Part shown: piece after piece, positions 1 through 5,136 of the stretch
How positions within the stretch are numbered: the first letter of the stretch is position 1
How the letters are laid out: every line of letters begins with the position of its first letter
Origin: JANQLU01 sp964434955
Lineage (GTDB): Bacteria > Planctomycetota > Planctomycetia > Pirellulales > Pirellulaceae
Direction of reading: 5' to 3'
Assembly (NCBI GenBank): GCA_964434955.1
Contig: CAYSXI010000245.1
Coordinates: 1 to 6,382 of the forward strand
Length of the DNA stretch: 6,382 bases
The notes under the pieces: generated by a model
The model's input: the letters and a program-made list of their open reading frames with translations, nothing else
What the model was told of the DNA's origin: nothing
Databases searched by the model: none
Position numbers and translations under genes: made by a program

Positions 1-1
1 C

Positions 2-124
2 GAAGACGTCTTTCAATTGAAGATTTGGCTTGAATGTCGAACTGTCTTCTTGAGCGCCAACAAACGTCGGACATCGCAAGATGACAAAACAGATGAATCC
101 CAATACCCAAAATGCTTTCTGCAT
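2..124 (-). CDS. N-terminus of a secreted protein, cut by the left edge
   Basis: Only the first 41 codons are in the window; the frame is open to the edge, so the gene continues leftward. The protein starts MQKAFWVLGF and reads as a Sec signal peptide: a short n-region with one Lys, a hydrophobic stretch at about residues 4-16, and a type I cleavage site V-G-A before Q25. The mature part begins QEDSSTFKPN and is acidic to neutral. An in-frame TGA two codons upstream of the ATG makes this the only ATG start available in the frame. The ribosome site is weak (GTGAG-like bases about 5 nt upstream). The gene sits about 105 bp downstream of the terminator of the DUF1559 gene and has its own promoter candidate, so it is probably a separate unit. 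The function cannot be told from this fragment. The main alternative is a chance open frame, but the signal peptide, the constrained start and the placement after a terminator argue against that. Confidence 0.6.
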   Translation of the reverse strand, partial: MQKAFWVLGFICFVILRCPTFVGAQEDSSTFKPNLQLKDVF

Positions 125-160
125 GGCTCACTCACAATCACAGGCTGGATGAATGTCTGG

Positions 161-189
161 ATTCTAATGGATGCCGCGAACAAGTTGAA
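161..189 (-). promoter_or_regulatory. Candidate sigma70-type promoter of the edge gene
   Basis: On the minus strand, TTCAAC (184-189) and TAGAAT (161-166) are separated by exactly 17 bp. The -10 hexamer is close to consensus and the -35 is weak. Transcription would start near 154, about 30 nt before the ATG at 124. This fits the position between the upstream terminator and the start codon, but planctomycete promoters are poorly conserved, so it remains a guess from pattern. Confidence 0.35.
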
Positions 190-199
190 TTGCCAGTCG

Positions 200-220
200 G
201 CTTGGCATCGGGCGCCAAGC
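200..220. repeat. Perfect 7-bp hairpin between terminator and promoter
   Basis: GCTTGGC (200-206) and GCCAAGC (214-220) form a perfect GC-rich inverted repeat with a 7-nt loop. On the minus strand it follows the T-run of the DUF1559 terminator by about 9 nt and lies upstream of the -35 box of the next gene. It has no T-run of its own on the minus strand. It could be a back-up termination or 3'-end-protecting hairpin, or an operator; the sequence does not decide. Confidence 0.45.
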
Positions 221-229
221 GGAGCGCAC

Positions 230-253
230 AAAAAAACCCGGCCGGGCCGGGTT
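230..253 (-). terminator. Rho-independent terminator of the DUF1559 gene
   Basis: Read on the minus strand, AACCCGG and CCGGGTT pair as a 7-bp stem around a CCCGG loop, and the arms could pair further into the loop. The stem is followed directly by more T, giving seven consecutive T in all (positions 236 to 230). It lies 44 nt past the stop codon at 298-300. A GC-rich stem plus a T-run is the textbook intrinsic terminator form. On the plus strand the A-run precedes the hairpin, so it is directional for minus-strand transcription. Confidence 0.88.
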
Positions 254-297
254 CGTGGATCAATCAGTCATGATGACGGAGCTGTCGTCAGTTCCGC

Positions 298-1218
298 CTA
301 ATAGTCGTCGCCATCAACTACGTAATCTCGCCGAGGCATCACCGAGTTCTTGGCAAACGGTGTGCAAAGCTGCTGATAAACAACATAGTCGATTTGCTGG
401 AAGACAAACTTGGTTTGACCACTTCCAAATGCAACCATGACGCCTGCCGCATGATCGCTCGAAGGTCGTGCGTGAATTGCTTTTTCTTCCGCGGTCACCA
501 ATTCTTCATTGTCTTTATCTTCGTTGATTCTCGCACCAAATGGCGGATTCTCAACCGCGAACCACTGGAAAACCGGGTTCCACTTCAAGTCGGTTTGCTG
601 AGCAAGAAATGCCCAATCGATCTCACCATCATCCGAGTAGCCGTTCCAACCCAGTTCGTCGTACTTGGTTGCCTGAATGTTTTCGCTAAAAAAAATCGTG
701 TGATCCAACCCGTCGCGAATGTCATCCGAGTTGCATTTTTGCCACGGGTGCGCTGCGCGATTCAGGAAGGGTCCGTTTGACGGCAAGTCCTCATAGCACG
801 TTCCATGGACACCATGATTGGCGACGTAGGAACATTCGGCATCGGTATCCTGGATCGTGTGATCGCTCGGGCACCGGAAAATGGAAAGTCCCTGGTCGGG
901 GGTTTCCCCGGTGATGTAAATGTCCCAGAGATTTTCCTGTTCCAGGTCTGGTAGCAAAATAACGGCCCAAGTGAAAAGCAATGGTGGCTCAGTTGGATCC
1001 GGGTTTTCGAACAACTCATAGGCTCCCGGATATCGGCCCTTGCGAAACTCGTAGGCGATATTGGCCATCGCAAGCTGCCGGACGCGAGTTGAACATTCTG
1101 CTTTCCGAGCGTTTTCGCGAATGTATTGAACCGCAGGAAAAAGTAATGCCAACAAGATGGCAATGATTGCAATTACGACCAGAAGTTCGACGAGGGTAAA
1201 AGCTTTGTTTCGTTTCAT
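298..1218 (-). CDS. DUF1559 pseudopilin-like protein (prepilin N-terminus)
   Basis: A 306-residue protein of the DUF1559 (SBP_bac_10-like) family that is greatly expanded in planctomycetes. Its role is not established; members carry type II secretion/type IV pilin-style N-termini. Residues 1-6 form a short basic leader, followed by FTLVELLVVI with Glu at +5 and a hydrophobic helix to about residue 29, so it should be processed by a prepilin peptidase and anchored in the inner membrane. Family landmarks follow: FRCPSD at 114-119, SYVANHG at 130-136, IRDGLDHTIFFSEN at 167-180 and the C-terminal H-x9-xG box (H256, S266, G267). Two deviations are visible: Ala instead of the usual Gly at -1 (A6), and Ser instead of Asp in the H-x9-DG box. 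The frame extends 45 codons further upstream, but the ATG at 1218 is chosen because it puts the prepilin motif at residue 7 and has an AAAGG site 7 nt before it. The gene is monocistronic by appearance, with its own promoter candidate and a strong terminator. Confidence 0.93.
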   Translation of the reverse strand: MKRNKAFTLVELLVVIAIIAILLALLFPAVQYIRENARKAECSTRVRQLAMANIAYEFRKGRYPGAYELFENPDPTEPPLLFTWAVILLPDLEQENLWDIYITGETPDQGLSIFRCPSDHTIQDTDAECSYVANHGVHGTCYEDLPSNGPFLNRAAHPWQKCNSDDIRDGLDHTIFFSENIQATKYDELGWNGYSDDGEIDWAFLAQQTDLKWNPVFQWFAVENPPFGARINEDKDNEELVTAEEKAIHARPSSDHAAGVMVAFGSGQTKFVFQQIDYVVYQQLCTPFAKNSVMPRRDYVVDGDDY

Positions 1219-1225
1219 TGTCTTA

Positions 1226-1230
1226 CCTTT
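1226..1230 (-). promoter_or_regulatory. Ribosome binding site that fixes the DUF1559 start
   Basis: AAAGG on the minus strand, 7 nt before the ATG at 1218. It supports this start over the in-frame ATG at 1353. Confidence 0.6.
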
Positions 1231-1282
1231 GACTGTTGACGCCTGGCAATGGATCATCCCAATCGAGCTGTACGAAACCCAA

Positions 1283-1301
1283 TCATCGATTGAATCGATG
1301 A
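1283..1301. repeat. Perfect 19-bp palindrome in the leader of the DUF1559 gene
   Basis: TCATCGATT (1283-1291), a single central G (1292) and AATCGATGA (1293-1301) form a perfect inverted repeat. It lies 64 bp upstream of the DUF1559 start codon and about 70 bp downstream of the proposed transcription start. With a one-base centre it resembles a binding site for a dimeric regulator more than an RNA hairpin. No regulator gene is nearby to pair with it. Confidence 0.55.
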
Positions 1302-1326
1302 CACGAGGAAGGTTTGTAAACTGGCG

Positions 1327-1353
1327 GTGACGGCTGACGCAAGTGACCGTCAC
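1327..1353. repeat. TGACG-type inverted and direct repeat cluster
   Basis: GTGACGG (1327-1333) is mirrored by CCGTCAC (1347-1353) with 13 bp between. Inside are CTGACGC and a small perfect palindrome GTGACCGTCAC (1343-1353). In addition GACACGAGG occurs twice as a direct repeat, at 1300-1308 and 1354-1362, bracketing the cluster. The block falls just downstream of the proposed transcription start of the DUF1559 gene, so it could be an operator or a structured leader. Confidence 0.4.
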
Positions 1354-1376
1354 GACACGAGGCTGGACGTGCGTGA

Positions 1377-1405
1377 ATTATCAACGATTCGAGAGTTTTT
1401 GTCTA
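1377..1405 (-). promoter_or_regulatory. Candidate sigma70-type promoter of the DUF1559 gene
   Basis: On the minus strand, TAGACA (1400-1405) and GATAAT (1377-1382) are 17 bp apart. Both hexamers are near consensus. Transcription would begin near 1370, giving a leader of about 150 nt that contains the 19-bp palindrome. The rest of the 317-bp gap (1219-1535) holds no convincing gene. No clear terminator for the upstream ThuA gene is visible there, only an AT-rich hairpin near 1427-1441. Confidence 0.4.
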
Positions 1406-1535
1406 TCAAATTGCCGCAATAAAAGTCGCAAAAGAGAGGCTTTTCACACTCGCTCCGACAACTTTTCCGATTCTATCGCTCGATATCGATTCAACTATCA
1501 AAATTTTGCCTGAGATTGCTTGAACGCGTCGGCAA

Positions 1536-2444
1536 CTACTGCCCCACATCGATGGGCTCATCTTCCGCTTCCAGGTCACCGAGCGCGTATTGAATCCCCG
1601 CGAGATAATGTTCGAGGATGTTGGGGTTGTAGAAGATTTCATTCCGATGCCCCAGCGAACAATAAAAAGTCCGACCGTTTTCGTAATGGCAAATCCAACT
1701 GATCGGATAGAAGCCGTCTTTGCGTTTCCCTTTGGAAATCGAACCCCAATTGGGATCCAGGGCCAACAACATGCGACGGTTCTTGGGGTCAGCGGTGTCA
1801 TCCCGGAACTGGTAGATTTCGTCCTTGATGGTAAACCCCTTGCCTCCAAAGACTTTATTTAACGGATGGTCCGAATCCAGCAAACGAACGGGGACGTCGG
1901 TATGCCAGGGATGCCCGGCGAACGCGCCTCCCATCATTTCGTTGTATTCTTTCCAGTCTTTGTAAGTATCCGTTGCAGAATGCATTCCCGCCAAGCCTTT
2001 ACCACTCTTTACAAAGTCGACGAGGTTTTTCTTTAGCTGTTTCTCTCGAGCCAACGCGGCGTCGCGGGCCTCACCTTGCTTGGGAAGTTTTTTTGGGCGG
2101 AACAACTGACCTGTCGTATTGACCATGATCACCAAATCAAATTTCGCCAAACTCTCTGACTCAAATACCGAGTCGTCTTCGCTGTGAACGGCTTCAAAGG
2201 CACCGGTTTTTTCGCCTAGCATTTTCAATGCGGTGACCCCGACCGGAATCGAGCCATGACGAAAGCCATTGGTCTTGGAAAATAGCAGGACTTTTCGTTT
2301 TGCCTTGGGTTCGGCAGGCGCCTTTACCGGAAGTGCTTCTTGAATCTTCTTGATAATCTCGTCCTTGATTTTGATTTGGCCGCAGCATGGCAAAGCCAGC
2401 AACGAAATGAAGAAGCCGGCAATAGCAATCCGGAAGCAATTCAT
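1536..2444 (-). CDS. Secreted ThuA-like domain protein
   Basis: A 302-residue exported protein with a ThuA-like domain (trehalose utilisation family, a class I glutamine amidotransferase-like fold). ThuA in rhizobia takes part in disaccharide use; in planctomycetes the domain is common in secreted proteins of unknown substrate, so the substrate is not assigned here. Residues 1-23 form a signal peptide (hydrophobic 6-18, then LPCCGQ); the Cys pair does not fit a lipobox well. A charged linker (about 24-50) leads into the domain at about 51-290, with landmarks GFRHGSI (60-66), AGMHSATDT (152-160), GGAFAGHPWH (172-181), DEIYQF (208-213) and YCSLGHRNE (261-269). The position of the amidotransferase Cys nucleophile appears to be taken by H155. 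The ATG at 2444 is chosen for its AGGAG site 6 nt upstream and the signal peptide; the frame itself runs further upstream. The gene lies 105 bp downstream of the HEWG-family gene on the same strand and probably shares its transcript. Confidence 0.9.
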   Translation of the reverse strand: MNCFRIAIAGFFISLLALPCCGQIKIKDEIIKKIQEALPVKAPAEPKAKRKVLLFSKTNGFRHGSIPVGVTALKMLGEKTGAFEAVHSEDDSVFESESLAKFDLVIMVNTTGQLFRPKKLPKQGEARDAALAREKQLKKNLVDFVKSGKGLAGMHSATDTYKDWKEYNEMMGGAFAGHPWHTDVPVRLLDSDHPLNKVFGGKGFTIKDEIYQFRDDTADPKNRRMLLALDPNWGSISKGKRKDGFYPISWICHYENGRTFYCSLGHRNEIFYNPNILEHYLAGIQYALGDLEAEDEPIDVGQ

Positions 2445-2450
2445 GACTTT

Positions 2451-2455
2451 CTCCT
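2451..2455 (-). promoter_or_regulatory. Strong ribosome binding site of the ThuA-like gene
   Basis: AGGAG on the minus strand, 6 nt before the ATG at 2444. It decides for this start over the in-frame ATG at 2525. Confidence 0.8.
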
Positions 2456-2549
2456 GTTGGTAAATGAGGCTAGAGACAATGATGGTCCCTACCGAACGCC
2501 ATAGAACTACAGCGACCCGAACCAAACCGAGGACGCGGCAAGCCGGTCA

Positions 2550-3866
2550 TCACTCTCGATACTTTTTCATCAACTCACCGACCTTCTTTTCAAGCTCTTC
2601 AATCCGAAGGATTTTTTTGCATCGCAATCGGACTTCGGGAGAGGCGGTATCCATCGCCTGGCGAATTTGCTCCATCGCCGGGCCGCCGATTTCTCGCAGT
2701 CCATCGTCGGCAAGTTTCCGCTTCTGATAATCGGTCGACCCAAGATCGCTGATCATCCGCTTCACGTTTTGCTGCAATTCCGGCTCCAGGTGGTGATGAA
2801 CAATCCACCCAACCCGTTTCGTTTTGAAAGCCTTGGGTTTGGTTGCGATCGGGATCCATTCATCATAAGTCGCTTGGGAAATCCGGTAGAGCAGGGTAAT
2901 TCCCGAGCGATCAAAAAGCCCCTTCCCCCAAACCGAGAGAATCGAATCCGCTTCGTCCTCATTCAATCCATTGGCAATACAAATTTTTCGAAACCGAGCC
3001 TTTTGATCGTCGAGTCCGCCTTTGCCCAGGTTTTTCCACTGGATGGTAAATTCGTTATTCCCTCGCTCGATTCGATCGATCGCTTTTGAAGCAACACGTA
3101 CACCGTTTTCCGAACGCTCGATAAGGAAAATGTCGTGCCAGTCGTGACGCGAATCCGTCTTGATGATCACTCCTGTCTTGCTTCGCTCTAATTGGGGTGG
3201 CTTCGGTGCCGGCATCAGTCCGTCATAGTAGACAAACGACTCTTGCTCTCGTCCTTGATAATGTTCGCGAAACTGATTGTGACTTCCGTATGACATCACG
3301 GAAGCAGATTTGACTTTGCGCAATGCTTCAAGCCAGTGCCCCTTGGGAACCTTGCGCTGCCTCTCCAAGCCGTCGTTGGTACGCAATTGAAACTGAACGA
3401 AGGTATCCTTATCAAACTTTTTCCCGGTCAAAGATTGGACCCAGGGCGCTCCGACATTCGGGTGCTCAGCCGGCGGCCACCAAACCAAAGGGCGCCCTTT
3501 GGCAAAACGAACTTCCAATCGAATATTGAGTACTTGGTCCGTATGAAAATAAATCACCGGCTTGGTGACAGGACCGCGGTATGAGAGCTTCTGTTTTGGC
3601 CAGACGCCATGAAAAAAATCGGGGAATGACGACCACTCTGCAACCATGTCCTGTTTCAGCCAGGTTGCATCTCGGGGAGCCGTAAACACGCCCCACTCAT
3701 GCATCTCGAATTTGGTCGGATCCGGTTTTTCTTTGGCGACCTCTTGCCGTGGCTTGCGTTCGGATTTCTTGTCCTGGGAACTTGCCGAATCCAAACCGCC
3801 GAACAAGATACTCGCGAATAGAATGATCGCGAGCAGAATCAACCGATCGTTATTCATCGCATTCAT
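2550..3866 (-). CDS. Secreted HEWG(T/V)FT-family protein with HEAT-like C-terminal repeat
   Basis: A 438-residue protein of unknown function. Residues 8-24 form the hydrophobic core of a signal peptide, with a likely cut near SASSQ (27-31), followed by a Lys/Glu/Pro-rich linker to about 52. The body shows a pattern I recognise from uncharacterised exported proteins of planctomycetes and myxobacteria: MHEWGVFT (55-62), KPVIYFH (102-108), a Trp/Pro patch WWPPAEHP (129-136), SFVYYDGL (210-217), and EADSILSVWGKGLF followed by GITLLYRIS (305-330). Residues about 374-420 form one HEAT-like unit (LGSTDY...REIGGPAMEQIRQAM...SPEVRLRCKKIL) of the sort planctomycetes append to many proteins. The tail (423-438) is a short charged helix. 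No catalytic signature can be named. Starts at 3866 and 3857 are both possible; the first is kept because a weak GAAAGTGA element precedes it. It heads a probable two-gene unit with the ThuA-like gene. Confidence 0.85.
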   Translation of the reverse strand: MNAMNNDRLILLAIILFASILFGGLDSASSQDKKSERKPRQEVAKEKPDPTKFEMHEWGVFTAPRDATWLKQDMVAEWSSFPDFFHGVWPKQKLSYRGPVTKPVIYFHTDQVLNIRLEVRFAKGRPLVWWPPAEHPNVGAPWVQSLTGKKFDKDTFVQFQLRTNDGLERQRKVPKGHWLEALRKVKSASVMSYGSHNQFREHYQGREQESFVYYDGLMPAPKPPQLERSKTGVIIKTDSRHDWHDIFLIERSENGVRVASKAIDRIERGNNEFTIQWKNLGKGGLDDQKARFRKICIANGLNEDEADSILSVWGKGLFDRSGITLLYRISQATYDEWIPIATKPKAFKTKRVGWIVHHHLEPELQQNVKRMISDLGSTDYQKRKLADDGLREIGGPAMEQIRQAMDTASPEVRLRCKKILRIEELEKKVGELMKKYRE

Positions 3867-3901
3867 GTCGATTCACTTTCGTTGTTCCAAGAGTCGCCCC
3901 C

Positions 3902-3907
3902 AGTATA
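3902..3907 (-). promoter_or_regulatory. Candidate -10 box of the HEWG/ThuA unit
   Basis: TATACT on the minus strand, about 36 nt before the ATG at 3866, in an AT-rich stretch. No good -35 hexamer is found at 16-18 bp (the best is TTAACC at 19 bp), so this is a weak call. Confidence 0.25.
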
Positions 3908-4009
3908 AATTATTTTCATACGCGGTGGTTAAATCCCTTATGCCGAATTCCTGTAAGATCAATTGAAACTCGCCGTTTTCGGATCAAGGAATCGTTCGTC
4001 GGCGACCAT

Positions 4010-4037
4010 GTTTAAAAAGTAACGTTTAAAAAGCAAC
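4010..4037 (+). repeat. Tandem 14-bp direct repeat upstream of the GNAT gene
   Basis: GTTTAAAAAGTAAC (4010-4023) is followed at once by GTTTAAAAAGCAAC (4024-4037), two head-to-tail copies with one mismatch. They end 33 bp before the GNAT ATG. The AT-rich core contains TTTAAA. Tandem copies at this spacing could be binding sites for a regulator or part of the promoter; no clear -35/-10 pair is seen for the GNAT gene elsewhere in the gap. The rest of the divergent region 3867-4064 holds no gene that I can support. Confidence 0.6.
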
Positions 4038-4055
4038 CGACCCAAGATCGTTAAC

Positions 4056-4067
4056 CAAGCCGGCTTG
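4056..4067. repeat. 12-bp perfect palindrome in place of a ribosome binding site
   Basis: CAAGCCGGCTTG is self-complementary and ends 3 bp before the GNAT ATG at 4071. It fills the place where a Shine-Dalgarno sequence would be, and none is present. It may be an operator, or chance. Confidence 0.4.
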
Positions 4068-4070
4068 CGA

Positions 4071-4541
4071 ATGACCAACTACCATGTCAGAAGTTTTGCT
4101 GCGAAAGACGCCGAAAACGTCGTCGCATTGCACTGGAAGTCATTTCCCAAGGACGCCCCGATTCCGCCCGGCGAATTTGATGACCTGAAAAATATTCATG
4201 AATTATTCTTGATCGATGGTGCCTTTGTCGTTGCCGAATCGGTTGCGTCACCAACGAACGAGCTTGTTGGCATGGGCGGAATCAAACGTGTCAGCCCGAA
4301 CCGAGGTGAAGTCATGCGGATAGCCGTTCATCCCGATTGGCAAAGAAAAGGAATTGCGAAGTCGATTCTAGCGAAACTGGAATCGGAAGCAGGATCCCTG
4401 GGGTTCAACGAGTTGGTGTTGCACACGCTCGCCGATTTCGATCATGCCGTGAAATTCTACAAAAACTGCGGCTACAACCTGGTCGGCAAGGACGTGATGT
4501 ATGGAAACCAGGTACTAGGTTTCCAAAAGCGGTTGCCTTAG
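4071..4541 (+). CDS. GNAT-family N-acetyltransferase
   Basis: A 156-residue cytoplasmic enzyme that should transfer an acetyl group from acetyl-CoA to an amine; the acceptor cannot be told. It is a single GNAT domain of usual size. The N-terminal strand-helix pair (about 4-26) is followed by the central strands with ELVGMGGIKRV (64-74). The acetyl-CoA binding motif A follows: MRIAVHPDWQRKGIAKSIL (82-100), in which Q91-R92-K93-G94-I95-A96 is the pyrophosphate loop. Then come strand LVLHTL (115-120) and the closing AVKFYKNCGY (126-135). The ATG at 4071 is used; a TTG six bases earlier (4065) is in frame, and a stop at 4020-4022 limits further extension. There is no recognisable ribosome site. 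This is the only plus-strand gene, diverging from the HEWG gene and converging on the cupin gene, so it must have its own promoter; a 14-bp tandem repeat lies just upstream. Confidence 0.9.
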   Translation: MTNYHVRSFAAKDAENVVALHWKSFPKDAPIPPGEFDDLKNIHELFLIDGAFVVAESVASPTNELVGMGGIKRVSPNRGEVMRIAVHPDWQRKGIAKSILAKLESEAGSLGFNELVLHTLADFDHAVKFYKNCGYNLVGKDVMYGNQVLGFQKRLP

Positions 4542-4585
4542 CTCCCCGTTTTGAATGTCAACCGAACTGTTTTCTCGATTTCCTT

Positions 4586-4603
4586 TTCGAGAGAAGTCTC
4601 GAA
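4586..4603. terminator. Hairpin between the convergent GNAT and cupin genes
   Basis: TTCGAGA (4586-4592), loop GAAG, TCTCGAA (4597-4603) is a perfect 7-bp stem with a 4-nt loop. A further TCTCGA at 4573-4578 could pair with the same TCGAGA arm. It begins 3 nt past the cupin stop and 44 nt past the GNAT stop. Neither strand has a T-run after it, so if it ends transcription from both sides it is not a canonical intrinsic terminator. It could equally just protect 3' ends. Confidence 0.45.
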
Positions 4604-4606
4604 CCG

Positions 4607-5074
4607 CTACTCGTGGATTCCGTCCCGCGTTCGGGCTTCGCTTGGGTAAGGAATGATGTTTTGCCATTCACTGGCGTCCGAACGTGCGACAACTGCGACC
4701 ACCGGATCGGTGTCGCTAAGATTGTAGACTTCGTGCGGCATTCCCGGCTCGATAAAGATAAAGTCGCCGGCCTCGTTGTCGATCGTCTTTTCAAGGTTCT
4801 CGCCATAAATATGCCGAACCTTGCCTTCGAGGATGTACAGCATCAACTCGAAACCATCGTGAATATGGGCGTAAGCAATAGCACCGGGCGCAACGGTCGC
4901 GACATTCATCGACAATTTCTTGGCACCAACATTCTTCTCGCTCAGGCCCGCCTTGTAGCGAATCCCATTCCAGCTGCGAAAGTTCTTTCCTTCCAATACT
5001 TGTTTAGTCCGGATGACGGAAATTCCTTCGCCCGCCTCTACGCATTCCGTCAAGTCAATTTCATCGGTGGACAT
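4607..5074 (-). CDS. Small single-domain cupin protein
   Basis: A 155-residue cytoplasmic protein with one cupin beta-barrel, probably binding a divalent metal. Motif 1 is visible as G64-x5-H70-x-H72-x3-E76 and motif 2 as GDFIFIEPGMPHEVYN (103-118) with H114, giving the usual three-His/one-Glu metal set. Single-domain cupins like this range from isomerases and dioxygenases to sugar- or small-molecule sensors, and nothing here narrows the substrate. The frame starts further up at 5107, but the ATG at 5074 is chosen for the GAGGA site 6 nt before it. It lies 62 bp downstream of the RNase R gene on the same strand with no terminator visible between them, so read-through from rnr is likely, though a separate promoter cannot be excluded. 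It converges on the GNAT gene, with a hairpin in the gap. Confidence 0.88.
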   Translation of the reverse strand: MSTDEIDLTECVEAGEGISVIRTKQVLEGKNFRSWNGIRYKAGLSEKNVGAKKLSMNVATVAPGAIAYAHIHDGFELMLYILEGKVRHIYGENLEKTIDNEAGDFIFIEPGMPHEVYNLSDTDPVVAVVARSDASEWQNIIPYPSEARTRDGIHE

Positions 5075-5080
5075 TTGATT

Positions 5081-5085
5081 TCCTC
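5081..5085 (-). promoter_or_regulatory. Ribosome binding site that fixes the cupin start
   Basis: GAGGA on the minus strand, 6 nt before the ATG at 5074. It supports this start over the in-frame ATG at 5107. Confidence 0.65.
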
Positions 5086-5136
5086 GAGAACATTTTGAGC
5101 GGATCAATTTCTCAATAACGAATGCAAATAAAGAGC

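Noticed and set aside
1..33. Plus-strand frame ending RRRLSIEDLA-stop, a possible gene end
   Set aside because: Only 10 codons are visible, and it lies antisense to the better supported minus-strand secreted gene.
13..231. Minus-strand 72-codon frame starting MCAPLGARC
   Set aside because: Overlaps the hairpin and promoter candidate, shows no domain or ribosome site, and conflicts with the signal-peptide frame at 2-124.
2..301. Plus-strand open frame running from the left edge to 301
   Set aside because: It crosses the DUF1559 terminator and stop codon, has no ribosome site and a composition unlike a real protein; the antisense signal-peptide frame explains the left part better.
1219..1353. 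45-codon N-terminal extension of the DUF1559 gene
   Set aside because: It would bury the prepilin signal inside the protein; the ATG at 1218 has a ribosome site and puts the signal at the N-terminus.
1420..1450. AT-rich hairpin (AAAAG/CTTTT) as terminator of the ThuA-like gene
   Set aside because: The stem is only 5 bp and AT-rich with a poor T-run on the minus strand, so it is too weak to call.
3970..4005. TCGCCG/CGGCGA inverted repeat in the divergent region
   Set aside because: Only 6 bp with a 24-nt loop, expected by chance in a region of this size.
4337..5098. Long plus-strand open frame of 253 codons overlapping GNAT and cupin
   Set aside because: It overlaps the GNAT gene in another frame and is antisense to the cupin, both of which have clear motifs; its own translation shows none.
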